From NCBI RefSeq assembly GCF_050947875.1, contig NC_134568.1, positions 212,107,632-212,171,631 of the forward strand: DNA of 64,000 nucleotides, written 5' to 3'. The notes beneath the pieces are model-generated. The model ran no database searches. It had not been told where the DNA came from and was given only the letters and a program-made list of their open reading frames with translations. This DNA is from Dermacentor variabilis. Lineage: Eukaryota > Arthropoda > Arachnida > Ixodida > Ixodidae. The first letter of the stretch is position 1, and each line of letters starts with the position of its first letter. Shown here piece by piece: positions 24,540-36,649 of the stretch. Made by a program: the position numbers and the translations under genes.

Positions 24540-25700
24540 TTGGCACGATGAGTGGCATCGGATCTGGCTGCGGAAAACGACGACGAACGCGCGAGCAGCG
24601 GCACGAGCGCGTCTGCTCGAGGCCACGTGACCTTGTGTACCGCACGCCGCCTTTTCCAGACCATCGGGGTTATGAGCCACCTAAGGCTTTCGCCTTAAAA
24701 GATGTCGAGGAACGGGACTGGCCGCCGCCGAAGCGCACCCCGAACGACTGCCCGGCGCGCTGGACGTCGGAATGTCGAGAATCCGCGCTCACGCCATCCA
24801 CTCAGATATACGTACGCACGATCACCGCACGGAGTTCCACGTTTGCGGAACGCCTTCAAGCTCGAAATACACGTGGGATTAACGCGCAAGCACCAACAAC
24901 GTAGCAAAAACGCGTGCCCGAGGCAAGCCCCGCCCTTCGAACTACATCTGAACGAAATCTCAGCGCAACGCCAGCGCCACCTCTCGCAACGGTGGCAAAA
25001 CGTGGCCGCCTCTCGAAGCCAGTTTGCCGACTGAAAAAGATCTGAAAACGTTGCTGCGTACAGTGCGTCCTGCATTGTTCACAGCAGTGACCGTGTCGGC
25101 GGTGCACATGGCTGTGCACGTCCACCGAGACGTCGCCTGGCGACAGCCGGAAGGGCACTGTGCGAGGAGGGCGCCATGAAAACACTGGGGGCGTCGTCGG
25201 TGGGCGATGGCGGGCACGCCGCGTGACTCGGGGCATGAGGTCGGTATTTCGATTCCAGCAGCCGCGGCGGGACACGTTTTCATGGAAACGGAATTCCATA
25301 GAACGCCATTGTGCCTTGGTTCCGGCTCACGTTACAGAACCCTACCACCGCCCGGGCCACGCAGTGTTCAGCTCGGTATCCTGAACCTAGCCGATCCTGT
25401 CTTATTACTTTCTTTGCCCTGGAGCGCTCTAGACGAAACTGTGGACGACCGTATACTCTCTCCGCCGATATGAAAGAAAACGCGTCATGCGTGTTCGAAC
25501 AGCGATTCTTGCGAACGTGCAAGTCAGAACTTCGCTCCGCTATTTCCCACGTTCTCCTGTCGAAGAAGCCCGCTCATGGAACTTTCTCTTTCCAAGCACA
25601 CACGCTAGTTACGGGCTTTAAGCACAAATGTGGTCTTCCCTTTTATATTGGCGGAGAGCGCACGTGTGCGCGCTCGCCCAAAGTTGTGCGCGTCTCAATG
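24540..25700. other. GC-rich block, no supported gene
   Basis: CG-rich with overlapping frames on both strands (134 codons plus, 147 and 126 minus). No domain was recognised; composition explains the frames. Confidence 0.3.
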
Positions 25701-25755
25701 TAAGATTGCGCGTGGCAAAAGAAAAAAAAAACTGGAAGAAACAAATCCTGCCGCG

Positions 25756-25884
<129 letters not shown>

Positions 25885-25904
25885 GGGGGGGGTGCTTCAG
25901 ATAT

Positions 25905-26855
25905 TTCGGTAACATAAAGCAAGCAACAAAATCCCAATAAAGAAAGGCGTCAGGCAGGGAAATACGATATCTCCAATGCTATTCACAGCATGTTTACAGG
26001 AGGTATTCAGAGACCTGGATTGGGAAGAATTGGGGATAAAAGTTAATGGAGAATACCTTAGTAACTTGCGATTCGCTGATGATATTGCCTTGCTTAGTAA
26101 CTCAGGGGACCAATTGCAATGCATGCTCACTGACCTGGAGAGGCAAAGCAGAAGAGTGGGTATAAAAATTAATCTGCAGAAAACTAAAGTAATGCTTAAC
26201 AGTCTCGGAAGAGAACAGCAATTTACAATAGGCAGCGAGGCACTGGAAGTGGTAAGGGAATACATCTACTTAGGGCAGGTAGTGACCACGGATCCGGATG
26301 ATGAGACTGAAATAACCAGAAGAATAAGAATGGGCTGGGGTGCGTTTGGCAGGCATTCTCAGATCATGAACAGCAGGTTGCCATTATCCCTCAAGAGAAA
26401 ATTATATAATAGCTGTGTCTTACCAGTACTCACATACGGGGCAGAAACCTGGAGGCTTACGAAAAGGTTTCTACTCAAATTGAGGACGTCGCAACGAGCT
26501 ATGGAAAGAAGAATGATAGGTGTAACGTTAAGGGATAAGAAAAGAGCAGATTGGGTCAGGGAACAAACGCGAGTTAATGATGTCTTAGTTGAAATCAAGA
26601 AAAAGAAATGGGCATGGGCAGGACATGTAATGAGGAGGGAAGATAACCGATGGTCATTAAGGGTTACGGACTGTATCCCAAGGGAAGGGAAGCGTAGCAG
26701 GGGGCGGCAGAAAGTTAGGTGGGCGGATGAGATTAAGAAGTTTGCAGGCAAGGCATGGCCACAATTAGTACATGACCGGGGTTGTTGAAGTATGGGAGAG
26801 GCCTTTGCCCTGCAGTGGGCGTAACCAGGCTGATGAGGATGATGATGATAAAGCG
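25905..26855 (+). mobile_element. RTE-like LINE, 5'-truncated, with 3' tail
   Basis: The C-terminal part of a non-LTR reverse transcriptase is followed by a short 3' UTR with 'GGGAGAGGCCTTTGCCCTGC' and a tail of GATGATGAT units (about 26832-26850). RTE-type LINEs end in short tandem repeats and are often cut at the 5' end by incomplete target-primed reverse transcription, as here. The 5' boundary lies at the TG microsatellite. No sure target duplication was found. Confidence 0.88.
25912..26788 (+). pseudogene. RTE-like reverse transcriptase, C-terminal fragment
   Basis: The frame is open from an in-frame stop at 25909 to the stop at 26786. Visible motifs are 'GVRQGNTISP' near 25940, the catalytic block 'LRFADDIALL' near 26066-26095 (FADD is the polymerase Asp pair), then 'KTKVML', 'YIYLGQVV', 'LTYGAETW' and the C-terminal 'WAGHVMRREDNRW'. 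The endonuclease and the first half of the polymerase are missing, so it cannot act alone. The frame is intact over about 290 codons, so the insertion is fairly young. In other arthropods such fragments are often mis-annotated as host genes. Confidence 0.9.
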
Positions 26856-27755
26856 TTAGCCCAGCGGGAGCCGAGATCAGACTACGGGGCCTCCTTATAT
26901 GAACCAAACATCGTAGTACCCACAGCATCGCCGCGTGAGTGGAAACAGACGTTGTGGTACGTTTTTCTGGCCCTTTTTGCGGCAACGTTATTTTCTTTAG
27001 TACGATGATCAGGTTACAGAAAAAAAGTATTCTTTTATTGCTCTAATTTAGTTAATTTCGCGATAGCAGGTTGATTACTACACAAAAAAGTGAAAGCCAA
27101 ACTTAAATTTTTTTTTTTCAAATTTCGCGCGATGGGCCTCAGCGCGGTACGTCAACGTGACGTCACGGATTTCAAATTAGTTTCTCGTGTTTGTGACATT
27201 GTGGTGGAGTAAATGTTCTCGAAACTTGGGTAAGCTTTCAGTATACGGTGTAGTTCTTTACCGACAAATAATTAACTAGGCTTGAGCAGTCGCCATCAAA
27301 ATCCATGCCCGCGAAATACAAAAAAGAAAAAAAAACACTTGACATAACCGCTTGCGCGCCGTTATTGCAGCGTTCCCAAACTGTCTGCGTACAAACGAAC
27401 AATAGGAACTGGCAGGGTGTGCTGTCGCTTAAAAGGCGACAGGGCAGTGACGTAGGCATTGGCTGTGTGATTTACGCCAGCAATGTGCTTCCCTCGCGGC
27501 GGTTCATGACGGCGATAAGCAAACGCAGCGGCAGCACAGCCGGCTAAAGGCTATGTTCGTTTGTGCGCGGAACGCTTGGGAGCAGTGCAATCGCGACGCG
27601 CAAGCCGGCATGTCACGTGGTATGTGCATTTCGCGGGCATCCGCTGTATGCTGAAAAACACTAATACTTAATAGATAAAAGTTACTCTCTAATCGGACGT
27701 TTTGCAAAGCGCTCTACTACTTTCTCATTGGAATGTTTTGCTTAACTTCGTTGCT
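26856..27755. other. Unassigned DNA
   Basis: T- and A-rich runs near 27108 and 27325; short frames without domains. Confidence 0.3.
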
Positions 27756-27759
27756 TCAT

Positions 27760-27926
27760 AAGTTGGTTAATTAATCTTGACTAATTATCTAATTAAGCAA
27801 AATACAAAATATAGCGTGACACACTACATACAAAAGTGAGCAACATACATTTGGTCGCGTCGTCTTAGAGTGCTACGGCATATCTTTAAACTCTGGCTAA
27901 ACTTAGCTGAACCACCCTGTATATTC
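27760..27926. repeat. Single arm of the ACACCCTGTA TIR family
   Basis: 'GGTTAATTAATCTTGACTAA' followed by 'TTATCTAATTAAG' and ending 'ACCACCCTGTATA' matches the right arm of the element at 18725-20264. The opposite arm was not found nearby, so it is a solitary or truncated copy. Confidence 0.65.
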
Positions 27927-28027
27927 CGTGATACTTGAGAGCGGTAACGATTTAACAGCGCCTGAAGATGGAACCGAACGTTCTAGCATATTCGTGGGCC
28001 GAATTCGATTTCCGCTCTTCGGTGGAT

Positions 28028-28190
28028 ATACAGGTAAACCTCGATATAACGAAGTAGGTAAAATCGGCAATTTGCTTTTTCATATCGAAATTTCGTTGTA
28101 CTGAAATTCGACCTTTTATGCAATTCAGTACAGTCGCCGATCCATTTTTCTTACACGGAAAGGGGCGCAGAATTTTCCGAATTATCGGGC
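28028..28190 (+). repeat. pogo/Tigger-like TIR arm
   Basis: TA followed by 'CAGGTAAACCTCGATATAAC' and later 'ATATCGAAATTTCGTTGTAC' is the style of pogo/Tigger-type terminal repeats, which duplicate TA. The matching right end was not found, and no DDE transposase coding is visible. Confidence in the class is moderate. Confidence 0.5.
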
Positions 28191-28669
28191 AATCGAAAAA
28201 GCAAATTTGAATGAGAAAACAATTCACCTTGATGAATTTGGGAGTCGGCGACGAATGATGACGTTTCATGCCACGTCACGATATCTTCACATCGGCGTTA
28301 GGAATTAAGCGAAGACAGCCACGCTTTCGCGTACACTCCGCCCCTGCGGCTGATAGCGTCACCCGCACTGTGACGACGCTATCAAGAAAAGCGACCACGG
28401 CGTGGAGCGAATGCTTCGTTTGCCTCTCGCCCCAACGGGTCACCGAAACTCGAGATTACGCAACCTTCAGTATTAAACGCGCGAGAAGACAGCTTAAACG
28501 ATGCCACGCCGTCTCGACACGCCCGCTCTTTTCACACGCGGCAGATTACCTCTAAAGCGGGGGGTACGCAGCTGCGTATGCGCCCAGCCACGCTTACAGC
28601 CATGCGCAGCCACAGTCAAGACGCGCGCCAACTTATCCCCCTTCCCCGCCCAGGCATCGCGCGCGCTTG
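28190..28669. other. Unassigned DNA, probably repeat interior
   Basis: CG-rich toward 28560-28670. A 95-codon plus frame (28268-28555) has no domain. It may be the interior of the TIR element that starts at 28028. Confidence 0.3.
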
Positions 28670-28683
28670 ATCGCAATTGAATT

Positions 28684-28872
28684 ATGGGGTTTTACGTGCC
28701 AAAACCAGTTTCTGATTATGAGGCACGCCGTAGTGGAGGACTCCGGAAATTTCGACCACCTGGGGTTCTTCAACGTGCACTTAAATCTAAGTACACGGGT
28801 GTTTTCGCATTTCGCCCTCCATCGAAATGCTGGCCGCCGTGGCCGGGATTCGATCCCGCGACCTCGTGCTCA
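28684..28872 (-). mobile_element. SINE, minus strand, tRNA head truncated, with target duplication
   Basis: Reading the minus strand, the copy starts inside the head at 'GAGCACGAGGTCGCGGGATC', keeps the B-box-like 'GGATCGAATCCCGGCC' and the whole body, and ends in 'GGCACGTAAAACCCCATAAT'. The 14-bp flanks GCGCGCTTGATCGC lie at about 28670-28683 and 28873-28886. The A box is missing. A perfect duplication with a truncated 5' end means the truncation happened during insertion. Confidence 0.87.
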
Positions 28873-28889
28873 GCGCGCTTGATCGCGTT

Positions 28890-29800
28890 ACCGCGATCTC
28901 GCTCCCCTCCCCCTCTTTCGCTTTGTTCGCGCGTGGAGGGAGCACTCGTGCGTGGAGCCACCATCTTGCTTTCTCACCCTAGCACACTTTCACTCGCACC
29001 TAAAGCACAAAGTGCGTGGGGCGCGATATGGATGTTATCGTACTTGGACTTTATATGGAACATGATGCGGCCTCACCACGGTTAGGTCAGCTGGTGTACC
29101 CCCCCTCCCCAGGTAAACGGAAATTGCGTCAGGAGCCCCACCTTCTCCCCTGGTGCTTGGTAGGCCAAACTTCGAGATGAAAAAAAAAAAAAAGACAGAA
29201 AAAAATGAAGCCTGTTTCCCATGGCAACAGTTTTGTCGATGCGCGAGGGGGAAACGCCATCCCGCTTGTCGTCTATGTACTCGACGAGCACACGACTTTC
29301 CCTGCAGGCGCCAACGGAAACCAACACCGGCTTACATATATTTTTTTTTTCAGATCGTTTTACTTTTTCAGATTTTGTTTTCAGCACCAGTTGGCTTCTA
29401 ATTTTCTTTTCTTACAACATATGTGCAACGCATCTGTGTGAAAACTTTTCCTGTTCAAGATGCGCGAGCAGCATGTCATGCCACGCGGTTATCTTGTTTC
29501 GGCAAAACATAAGCAGACAGAAAAATGTGGTTTATTCACTGGTTTTATTAGCAACCTATCGCACAGCAAGGCATTAAATACACAATACAATAATGTAGGG
29601 CTGAGTATTTCATTAGTCAGTAGAAATGGGCGCATTATGTTCTACGATCATGCATACGTAAGACAGCTTCGTACAATTTCTCATAGAATATTGCTACGAA
29701 AGGCAATGTTTGTTTGCTGTGCACAACACAACTCTACCAAAGCACTTTTGTCGCAACAGTTACTTGTGACTAATAAAAGGCAGGTCCACATTTTTCGCAT
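28890..29800. other. Unassigned DNA
   Basis: Short frames, an A13 run near 29180 and a T10 run near 29340. No domain or RNA gene was recognised. Confidence 0.3.
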
Positions 29801-29805
29801 ACTGG

Positions 29806-29961
29806 TTAATTAAGACTAATTATCTAATTAGGCGGAATGAAAAAAGAAATAAACATGAGAATGTCCAAGCGACGGCAAAGGACATTACCTTTGTTCTGTA
29901 CAGCTACGCGACATTTGCACATCTTTAAATCTTGGTGCATAATAGTTGGGACACCCTGTAT
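29806..29961. repeat. Single arm of the ACACCCTGTA TIR family
   Basis: It starts 'GGTTAATTAAGACTAATTAT', passes 'ATTACCTTTGTTCTGTACAG' and ends 'GGACACCCTGTATAATG'. It is close in sequence to the right arm near 20110-20264. No left arm was found. Confidence 0.7.
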
Positions 29962-30935
29962 AATGCAAGCTCATCGGGTATCTCCAAGACACACAGCTCT
30001 AAATGGAATAGCGCATGATATTGGAGCCTTTGATTTCCGAGATATTTCGGATACAACGTTCTGGTATTTACCACCCGATGCTCCGGCTTATATATGCATG
30101 CGCTTTTTACCGACGAAGTATTGGGAGTGAGTGCCTGTCTGTTATGCGTAGTCAAGCGTCGAATTGCGGCATAAAACCTGTACATATAATGTCTGCTTGT
30201 AGGCACACCTCTAAAGCACACATATATTTTTATTAGAGTATAGCGCATGATATTCACCATGTGGCTGTTTTAATTTTTTTTCAGCTTTCCTATGTTTGAG
30301 CTACTCACTCTTAGGTAACTGGGTGTGTGCCCATCCTTGGCCATTCATCCATATTGGGTATAGGTGCCACTGCAGTATAAGGTATTCGGAATACTTCAGC
30401 ATATTTACTTGTATGTGGCAAACACCTCACCATTCTCCCTCGACAAACATACCACAAGTAGTCTTAGTCCTCGTCACATCGCTATGGCGACGTCTCTGAC
30501 TGTGCATCCGCCTGATCTGGAGTTTGCGTTCCGGCCTAGCTTGTTAATGGCGTAGTGCATAAACGTCAACATCGCACGAGGTTCCTGTGAGGCCAGAGCA
30601 CCATAACATTATTTCGCCTGAGTGCAGATAATCAGTTATCATGCCATTTTCCTCATCGATGTCACCGTCGTCGTCCGCCGCCTTGCTGCTGTCGTCACAC
30701 GCACGTAATTGCTCGTCTTACACGAACGTGTTCGTCCGTCCGTTGTTTCTAAGGGTGGTTTTAAGGCGCCGTCTGCTCACGCTTCGCAGAAACACAAACT
30801 ATGCTTGATATTCAAAATGCTTCGCATAAGATCAATTTCCACGGAGCATGAGATCTCGAACATCTTCCCCCAGTAAGATCTCACCAGACACCCTGTATTT
30901 TGCCTAAAATCTTAGCACACTTTAGCAGTATAAGG
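29962..30935. other. Unassigned DNA, one TIR-like terminus
   Basis: Near 30890 'AGACACCCTGTATTTT' looks like another terminus of the same TIR style. No coding domain was seen before the assembly gap. Confidence 0.35.
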
Positions 30936-31135
30936 NNNNNNNNNNNNNNNNNNNNNNNNNNNNNNNNNNNNNNNNNNNNNNNNNNNNNNNNNNNNNNNNN
31001 NNNNNNNNNNNNNNNNNNNNNNNNNNNNNNNNNNNNNNNNNNNNNNNNNNNNNNNNNNNNNNNNNNNNNNNNNNNNNNNNNNNNNNNNNNNNNNNNNNNN
31101 NNNNNNNNNNNNNNNNNNNNNNNNNNNNNNNNNNN
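30936..31135. other. Assembly gap, 200 N
   Basis: Exactly 200 N. The round number suggests a scaffolding placeholder, so the true distance is unknown. Frames drawn across it have no meaning. Confidence 0.99.
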
Positions 31136-33685
31136 TTGTACAGTGTAATTCTATCGCGCAGCGTGTTTGAATACTTGAGAACAGCGTCGTCTTCGGTCGC
31201 TTTCTTTCTTCTATCCTTTCTGTCTTGCGGTTTTCTCTGGCGCCGTGAAATTTGAATGTCCGGTTCACAGATAAATTTCCCTACTTGATTCTATCAGTCT
31301 GCATATAGGACTGTGGATTACTCTGCGGCGCATAATTTCTTCGCGCATTGCGGCCGGCTCGAGCTCCTTTTAATCAAGCTCCAATCGCGAATGAAATCCG
31401 TGCCTTCGACACGGCTGCGCGTGAATATTGCGCGCCTTAAGATGCAGCGGGCCCGCTAGCAACGACATACTGTCTTATATGTAGCCTGTGACTGTCGCCT
31501 CTGAATACGTTGGGATGCCTCAAAGACCTTCGTCGTGCCACAGCTGCCGTCCCTATTCAAATTGGCTCGCGAAGACCGACATGGTAGTATAGCGATCGCT
31601 CTAAGCGGCATTTTATTAAGACGACTGTTTTTTTTTTTTTTAGGAAATGAAGCTTCGCTGGCTTATTATAGCTCATATACAGCCGCCATCAAAATCAACT
31701 CTAACAATGAAAATATATTTATAATGGCTTTAATTTTACAAACATATAGGCTGTTAGGTCCAAACATAAAATGCTTTGGAGGAGACGCATTGAGCTGCTG
31801 CATTCAAGGTACCTCAACCAGAAACCTCCAGCGTCATTCGCAGGAGAAACAAAAATGCGCTTGAGGCGTGTTTGGGTTAAAATTATGAGGGAGGTTTTAC
31901 GTGTAGTCGGCCTTGCACTATACATAGAGTAGGCGTATGTCACGGCTTTCTTGCTCTTTATTAAAAGCTGGTTACGCATTACCGATAAACAAAATTATAT
32001 TGCATAAATTATAGCGCTAGTCCCTGTATCACTTATTATAACTATATTTTTCAATGTGATATAGGTAACCGCCATCGGTGCGCCTGTCGCAGTTCTATGC
32101 GACACTCTATGCACCCCTGAATATTAGTGATTTGCAAGAAGAAACACCTTTATCGTGGGTGGATTTACAAGCATGTCGTTGGCAATGTGTGATTTTCGTG
32201 GGTGTGATTACAAAATAGGGTCCCTGAAACAGAATAAAACGCAATTTATCTAAAGGCCGTAAACATTCAGAGTGGTATGCCTCAGATACGAGTCTGACTT
32301 GTTCACCTTTCCTGTGAGTAAACCATCGTTATCTTTTAAAACGGCCTGATGCTGCTCGGGGGCCGATGGGGCCGAGCGCGGCGAGGCATATTCTTCTTTC
32401 CCCTTCGGCAGAAGGAGCGGTTGGTTCAACTATCGGCGACGTTTCAAGCTGTTCTCCGTGTTTTGTCATGCTACAGTGTATTTGAGTGTGGGAAATTCAG
32501 TTTCTGGACTTTCTATTGTGGTTTGCACCTTCCACCCACAATGTTTCTTTTGGTTTGTGCCGGTATTTTGCTCCGATGTTTGGTGCTCTGGTGTTCGTAT
32601 CGCAAGCTACAGTTGTGGCGCGGGCCGTGCCTGTGGACGTTTTTCGCCGCCTGTATGCGGCTCGTGGTTACGATGTCCTGACTGCTGTTCGGCAAACCCG
32701 TCAATGCCAGCCGGGGCCAGAAGCTGATTAGGTGCGATTGTGGGAAACAAGTGCTTCGTGCCGAGCTGCAGTTCGGGCTACCGAGCTTGCGCGGTTGAAG
32801 TGCCGCTTTTTAAAGCCTATGCAGAGAATGCTCGTCTGGAAGTGTGAAACCGGGCTATCCCCAGAGCAGAACAAGGCTTTGAAATCGAGTGACTGTGTCT
32901 GCTTTCATTACATGCGTTTTCTGTCCACTCTCGTGAATGCATGCAATCTCTTTCAGCAGCGCCGCTCAAAGCGGGATTGCTGAAGCGGGATAATTAACCG
33001 TGCACTGAACGACGTCTCATAGGTCGGAGAGGTGGGAGAAAAGCTGGAGTAAATTGCACCGCGGTTATGAGCTTCGATGGACGAGAAAGCAGCGTTCCCT
33101 CCGGTGTTCCAATATGCATGCTGAATATAACAGGAGGAAAATTGAAACGACGCGGTGTCTACCGCAGGTGTGACACTTCAGTCGTTTTGCATACTTAAAT
33201 ACACGCTAATACATGCCATGGCAGCGAACGATCCCGCAACGGGCCGCCGCGACATCGTGGGACCCCTTGTCGTGGCGCCACCTGTCAGGGAAGCGCGAGG
33301 AGCGCCGAACACTATCCGCTCGCGACGTTGGGCGTAGTGTCGACACCTAAAGTTTATTTCTTACACCGTGGTCTGATGTGAAGGCAGGCGCTGGCAGAAA
33401 TAGTGCGGAGGTTATGGGTTCGGCTCTCACCGACGGCAAGTTGTTTCCTTTCACTTTTAGTTCGTTCAGTCTTTCGAAAAATCTGAAGGAAGGGTTACCT
33501 GTCATCTACAATAATTTGACCGTAGTTTCATTAACTCGTTTAAAAAACAAACAACAAATTCGCTTATTTTACCGTATATACTTCACGTGCATAATATAAG
33601 CTTAAAAAGCCAACAAACAAACCAAGCTCAGTACAGGGGAAATTCCTTGTACTTACTAATGGAAACAAAGAAATGATAAATATAA
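31136..33685. other. Unassigned DNA
   Basis: A frame at 32349-32681 (110 codons plus) contains a hydrophobic stretch ('MFLLVCAGILLRCLVLWC') that could span a membrane. A second overlapping frame covers the same DNA and I recognise no family, so a gene is not supported. A T12 run lies near 31630. Confidence 0.3.
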
Positions 33686-33687
33686 TG

Positions 33688-33960
33688 GAAATAAAAGTGA
33701 AGGAAAAAACACCTTGCCGCAGGTGGGGAACGATCCCACGTCTTCGCATTACGCGTGCGATGCTCTACCAGTTGAGCTACTCCGGCGCTGTTCTCCCATC
33801 CACTTTCTGGGGATTTTATGTGTTACTACTAGAACTAACCCTGAAGGTGTTAGCCAGCGCCACCACTCACAAACCCTGGCGGCGGATGTGGAACATCCTT
33901 TTTGCCGCAGGCGTCACGAGTACGGGATCTTTCTGGGTGAAGGCGAGTGGTGAATAAATC
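33688..33960 (-). mobile_element. tRNA-derived repeat (second SINE type), minus strand
   Basis: A tRNA-like module (33715-33786, minus) is flanked by 'ATCCACTTTC', 'AGCGCCACCACTCAC' and 'GGCGGCGGATGTGGAA' blocks that I associate with a widespread arthropod tRNA-derived repeat. Boundaries are approximate; no target duplication was identified. Confidence 0.6.
33715..33786 (-). pseudogene. tRNA-like module, probably not a working tRNA
   Basis: A cloverleaf can be drawn over 72 nt. The acceptor GCCGGAG pairs with CTGCGGC (one mismatch); the D stem is GCTC/GAGC, the anticodon stem TCGCA/TGCGA and the T stem GTGGG/CCCAC. The anticodon loop CGCGTAA would give anticodon CGT (threonine), but position 33 is G where T is nearly universal. 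The T loop ATCGTTC is also atypical. The surrounding repeat sequence supports a SINE head or tRNA pseudogene. Confidence 0.65.
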
Positions 33961-34175
33961 CACACGTGAAACCTGAACACGCTTGTTGACAGATAATGGC
34001 ACTCTTTTATTCACGTGCCGCACCTAGTGGTGTGCCTCTTGCTGCTGTGCGGCTGGTAAGAAAGATGTAAACGAAAACGCTGTCCCCGGGCTTGACCTCT
34101 CAAGTGATAACAAAAAAAAGTCGCAGTTTTGTCGGAAAGGCAGCGCATCGATTGCGATAGCAAATTAGTAGACAG

Positions 34176-34926
34176 TGTGAGGATTAGGAGGTCAATCCCA
34201 CCGCTCGTAAGCAGTTGTCAAGATTGTAGTCGGGCATGAATTAGATGGTAGCTCGCCCATGCCGTCGTCCAACTTATCCACGCTGAGGACCTTGTTGAAG
34301 CGACGGACTGCTTCTCATCGAGAACGAGGAATATGGGTTTATTTACAGTATCTACATAAGGACGTTGCAGTTCATCAGTCTAACATGACTGGGAGAGAAA
34401 GTACACTGAGCAGCCGAAGAACAGCGGTTTGTACACCTCGATGGTCCGAGTAAATGTTATTTCTCTCTCTCTCTCTCTATAAACACTCGGTCCTCCATCG
34501 ATCCCTAGGTGAGGGAACCGTTCGACCAGGCATCGTAGACGAGCCGCCTTTGAGCTGGAGGGCACACACGCACACACTTCCGCACCGGTTTTACGGACCC
34601 CACCGAAGTCAGACGGTCTTCGCAGAACTCCGGGCTTACGTCAGGAACGGTGCGTGGGACGGAGCCTCCAAATACGTTCCCTCGGGAACTCCCTTGCTCA
34701 CTGCAGACCTGGTCGGTGGTGGCGTGTTCAGTCACAAAGCCTGGTTCGTCGAACTCCTCTCGGCAATCTCGCGACGAAGAGTCGAGGACGCGGCGTATTG
34801 TCCTCCGCACACAGTAGACTTAGTGACGCCGTTTGGCTAGATAATGGCGGTGGCTTTCCAGGAAAAGTCGACGCCGCTCTCGCACCTGCCTGGCAAAACT
34901 TTCACCTCAGCAAGCCGTTCTTAACA
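34176..34926 (-). mobile_element. Solo LTR of family A, complete
   Basis: It starts 'TGTGAGGATTAGGAGGTC' and ends 'CCGTTCTTAACA', flanked by ACAG (34172-34175 and 34927-34930). Length is 751 bp. It carries one minisatellite unit. Relative to its relatives it has a roughly 40-bp insertion near 34437-34480 ending in a CT run. Confidence 0.92.
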
Positions 34927-35299
34927 ACAGCTGTAGGAAGTAAGGATAGTAGTTTTGTTGGCGGTATAAACTTGTAAACATTTGTTTACTAACTAAATAA
35001 GCATGGTGTCGCGCGCGCACAAGCAAACATGTACACCTCATTCGATGACCGTGTGAACTCGCTGTCAGAACTTTGGAGTGAGGAAGCGCCGCGGCAGCAG
35101 GGAGCGCATTGACCTTCGCGCTGCCTCACTTCAACGCGACCTAAGCGGCGAAAACAGCACACAAGAAGCTATGAGCCCTCGGCGCACCTAGACATAGCCG
35201 AGACTCTGTACTCATCGCATATCGCTTTCGAAATGGGGCCCGCGTGGCTGCTCGATACACAGCAACCGCCGGAGTTGTTGTGTATGGCGTTCTCCACCC

Positions 35300-35960
35300 T
35301 TCTACATGAAGGGTGGAGAACGTTACATTTCAACAGTCTAGCATGACTGAAAAAGAAAGCACACCGAACAGCCGGAAACGGCTGCTTAAAAACACTGTCC
35401 TGCCTAGATCCCTAAGTGAGGGAAAACTGCGGTTCAACCTTCGTCCAATGGGAGCATCCAAAGTCATCGAAGCCGACCCGCCTTTGAGGTGGAGGGTTCA
35501 CACACTCACTTCCGCACTTGTCTTTCACTGAACACACCGAGGTGAGAGGGTTCCCGTAGGCAGGGGTTGATAGGCTTGACAAAGCAGGCGCCTCTTGATT
35601 TCAGAGCGGACCCCGCAGTTAGACGTCGCGTCTGCCCATTGACTGTGATGATTTCTGGGGCCCGTGAAAAAGCACCGCAAAACAGCCTTTTCGAGGAGTT
35701 CCCTTGCTCCAAGTAGACCGTGAAAACGACAGCGAATCAACTAACAATACTCGTTTCGCGGAACGGGGCTAGACTTGCTGGCGCCACTGGCTGTCCGCAG
35801 GGGGCGCATCGTTGGTTCTCCCAAGCGACCCGTCGCAGCGGGCTGGGAAAGGTTCGAAGGTCGCTTCTCCGAAGATCGCTAACACCGCAGGTCGATCGAA
35901 ACAACTGCAGCGGGCTGTGAAAGATTTGCAGTTCAGTACCCCTTCTGGCCGATCGTAACA
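35300..35960 (-). mobile_element. Diverged LTR related to families A and B, truncated at its left edge
   Basis: Homology to family A starts near 'TCTACATGAAGG', then 'CAGTCTAGCATGACTG', 'CCTAGATCCCTAAGTGAGGG' and 'CTTCCGCAC'. The far end 'GGCCGATCGTAACA' matches the end of the LTR at 51144. The upstream third is missing, and a 13-bp inverted repeat (GTTCTCCACCCTT / AAGGGTGGAGAAC) straddles the break. It links the two LTR families as relatives. Confidence 0.7.
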
Positions 35961-35984
35961 ACGCTCGAAGAAAATCCCATCTGC

Positions 35985-36177
35985 GTCAAAATTCGAAATC
36001 GGATCTTTTTTTACTCATTTATTTCTGGAAAAGCTTCGTTAAATCGGGTTTAACGCAAGCTGTAAGTTCGGGTTAATTACAATATTCAACTTTATGTGTA
36101 CTTGCCGGAGAATGGAAATTTCTTCGTTAAATCGGGAACTTGGTAAAATTGGGTTTCGTTAGATCGAGTTCTAACTG
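35985..36177 (-). repeat. pogo/Tigger-like TIR arm
   Basis: The right end reads 'CGTTAGATCGAGTTCTAACTG' followed by TA (36178-36179). Read from the minus strand this is CAGTTAGAACTCGATCTAAC, the pogo/Tigger style. Repeated 'TTCGTTAAATCGGG' words lie inside. No transposase; the left boundary is approximate. Confidence 0.55.
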
Positions 36178-36649
36178 TATGCTGACCCCTTCATTTACCA
36201 GTTACGAGCGTTTGCTTTTGGACGCGCAGGATTAGTAGACGGTGTACACGCACTCTGTCCTAGACAGGCGTCGGGCCTTTGGTAGACGGTCTAACGAGTT
36301 TTGGGGATATCGGCGGGTGCTTTGGCGGGAACAGCGACGTGGCACGACTGCGATCTTGCTTGTGTCCGTGTGGGAATACCGCTTAAAATTTGCAGGCGAT
36401 GAGCTAGCGTATATATATAGCGTTTAAGGGGCACGGGGAGTAAGAGCGCGACGTAAACAGCGCTTTGCGAACACGTTCTATGCGCTCAGGCTGCGATTCC
36501 ACTATGCATACTTCATGTTTGTGTCGGCGACGTGGCCTCAGACTGTACCATTTAGGAGGCCACGCTAATGAATTCGCTGGGTAGCGGGCTATCTGCGAGT
36601 CTCTACGAGCAGGCGACGGCAGCCAGGAGACTGACTTTCGGTCACGGTG

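Noticed and set aside
32349..32681. A 110-codon frame with a hydrophobic stretch as a membrane protein.
   Set aside because: Overlapping frames cover the same DNA, there is no family resemblance, and no splice or promoter context.
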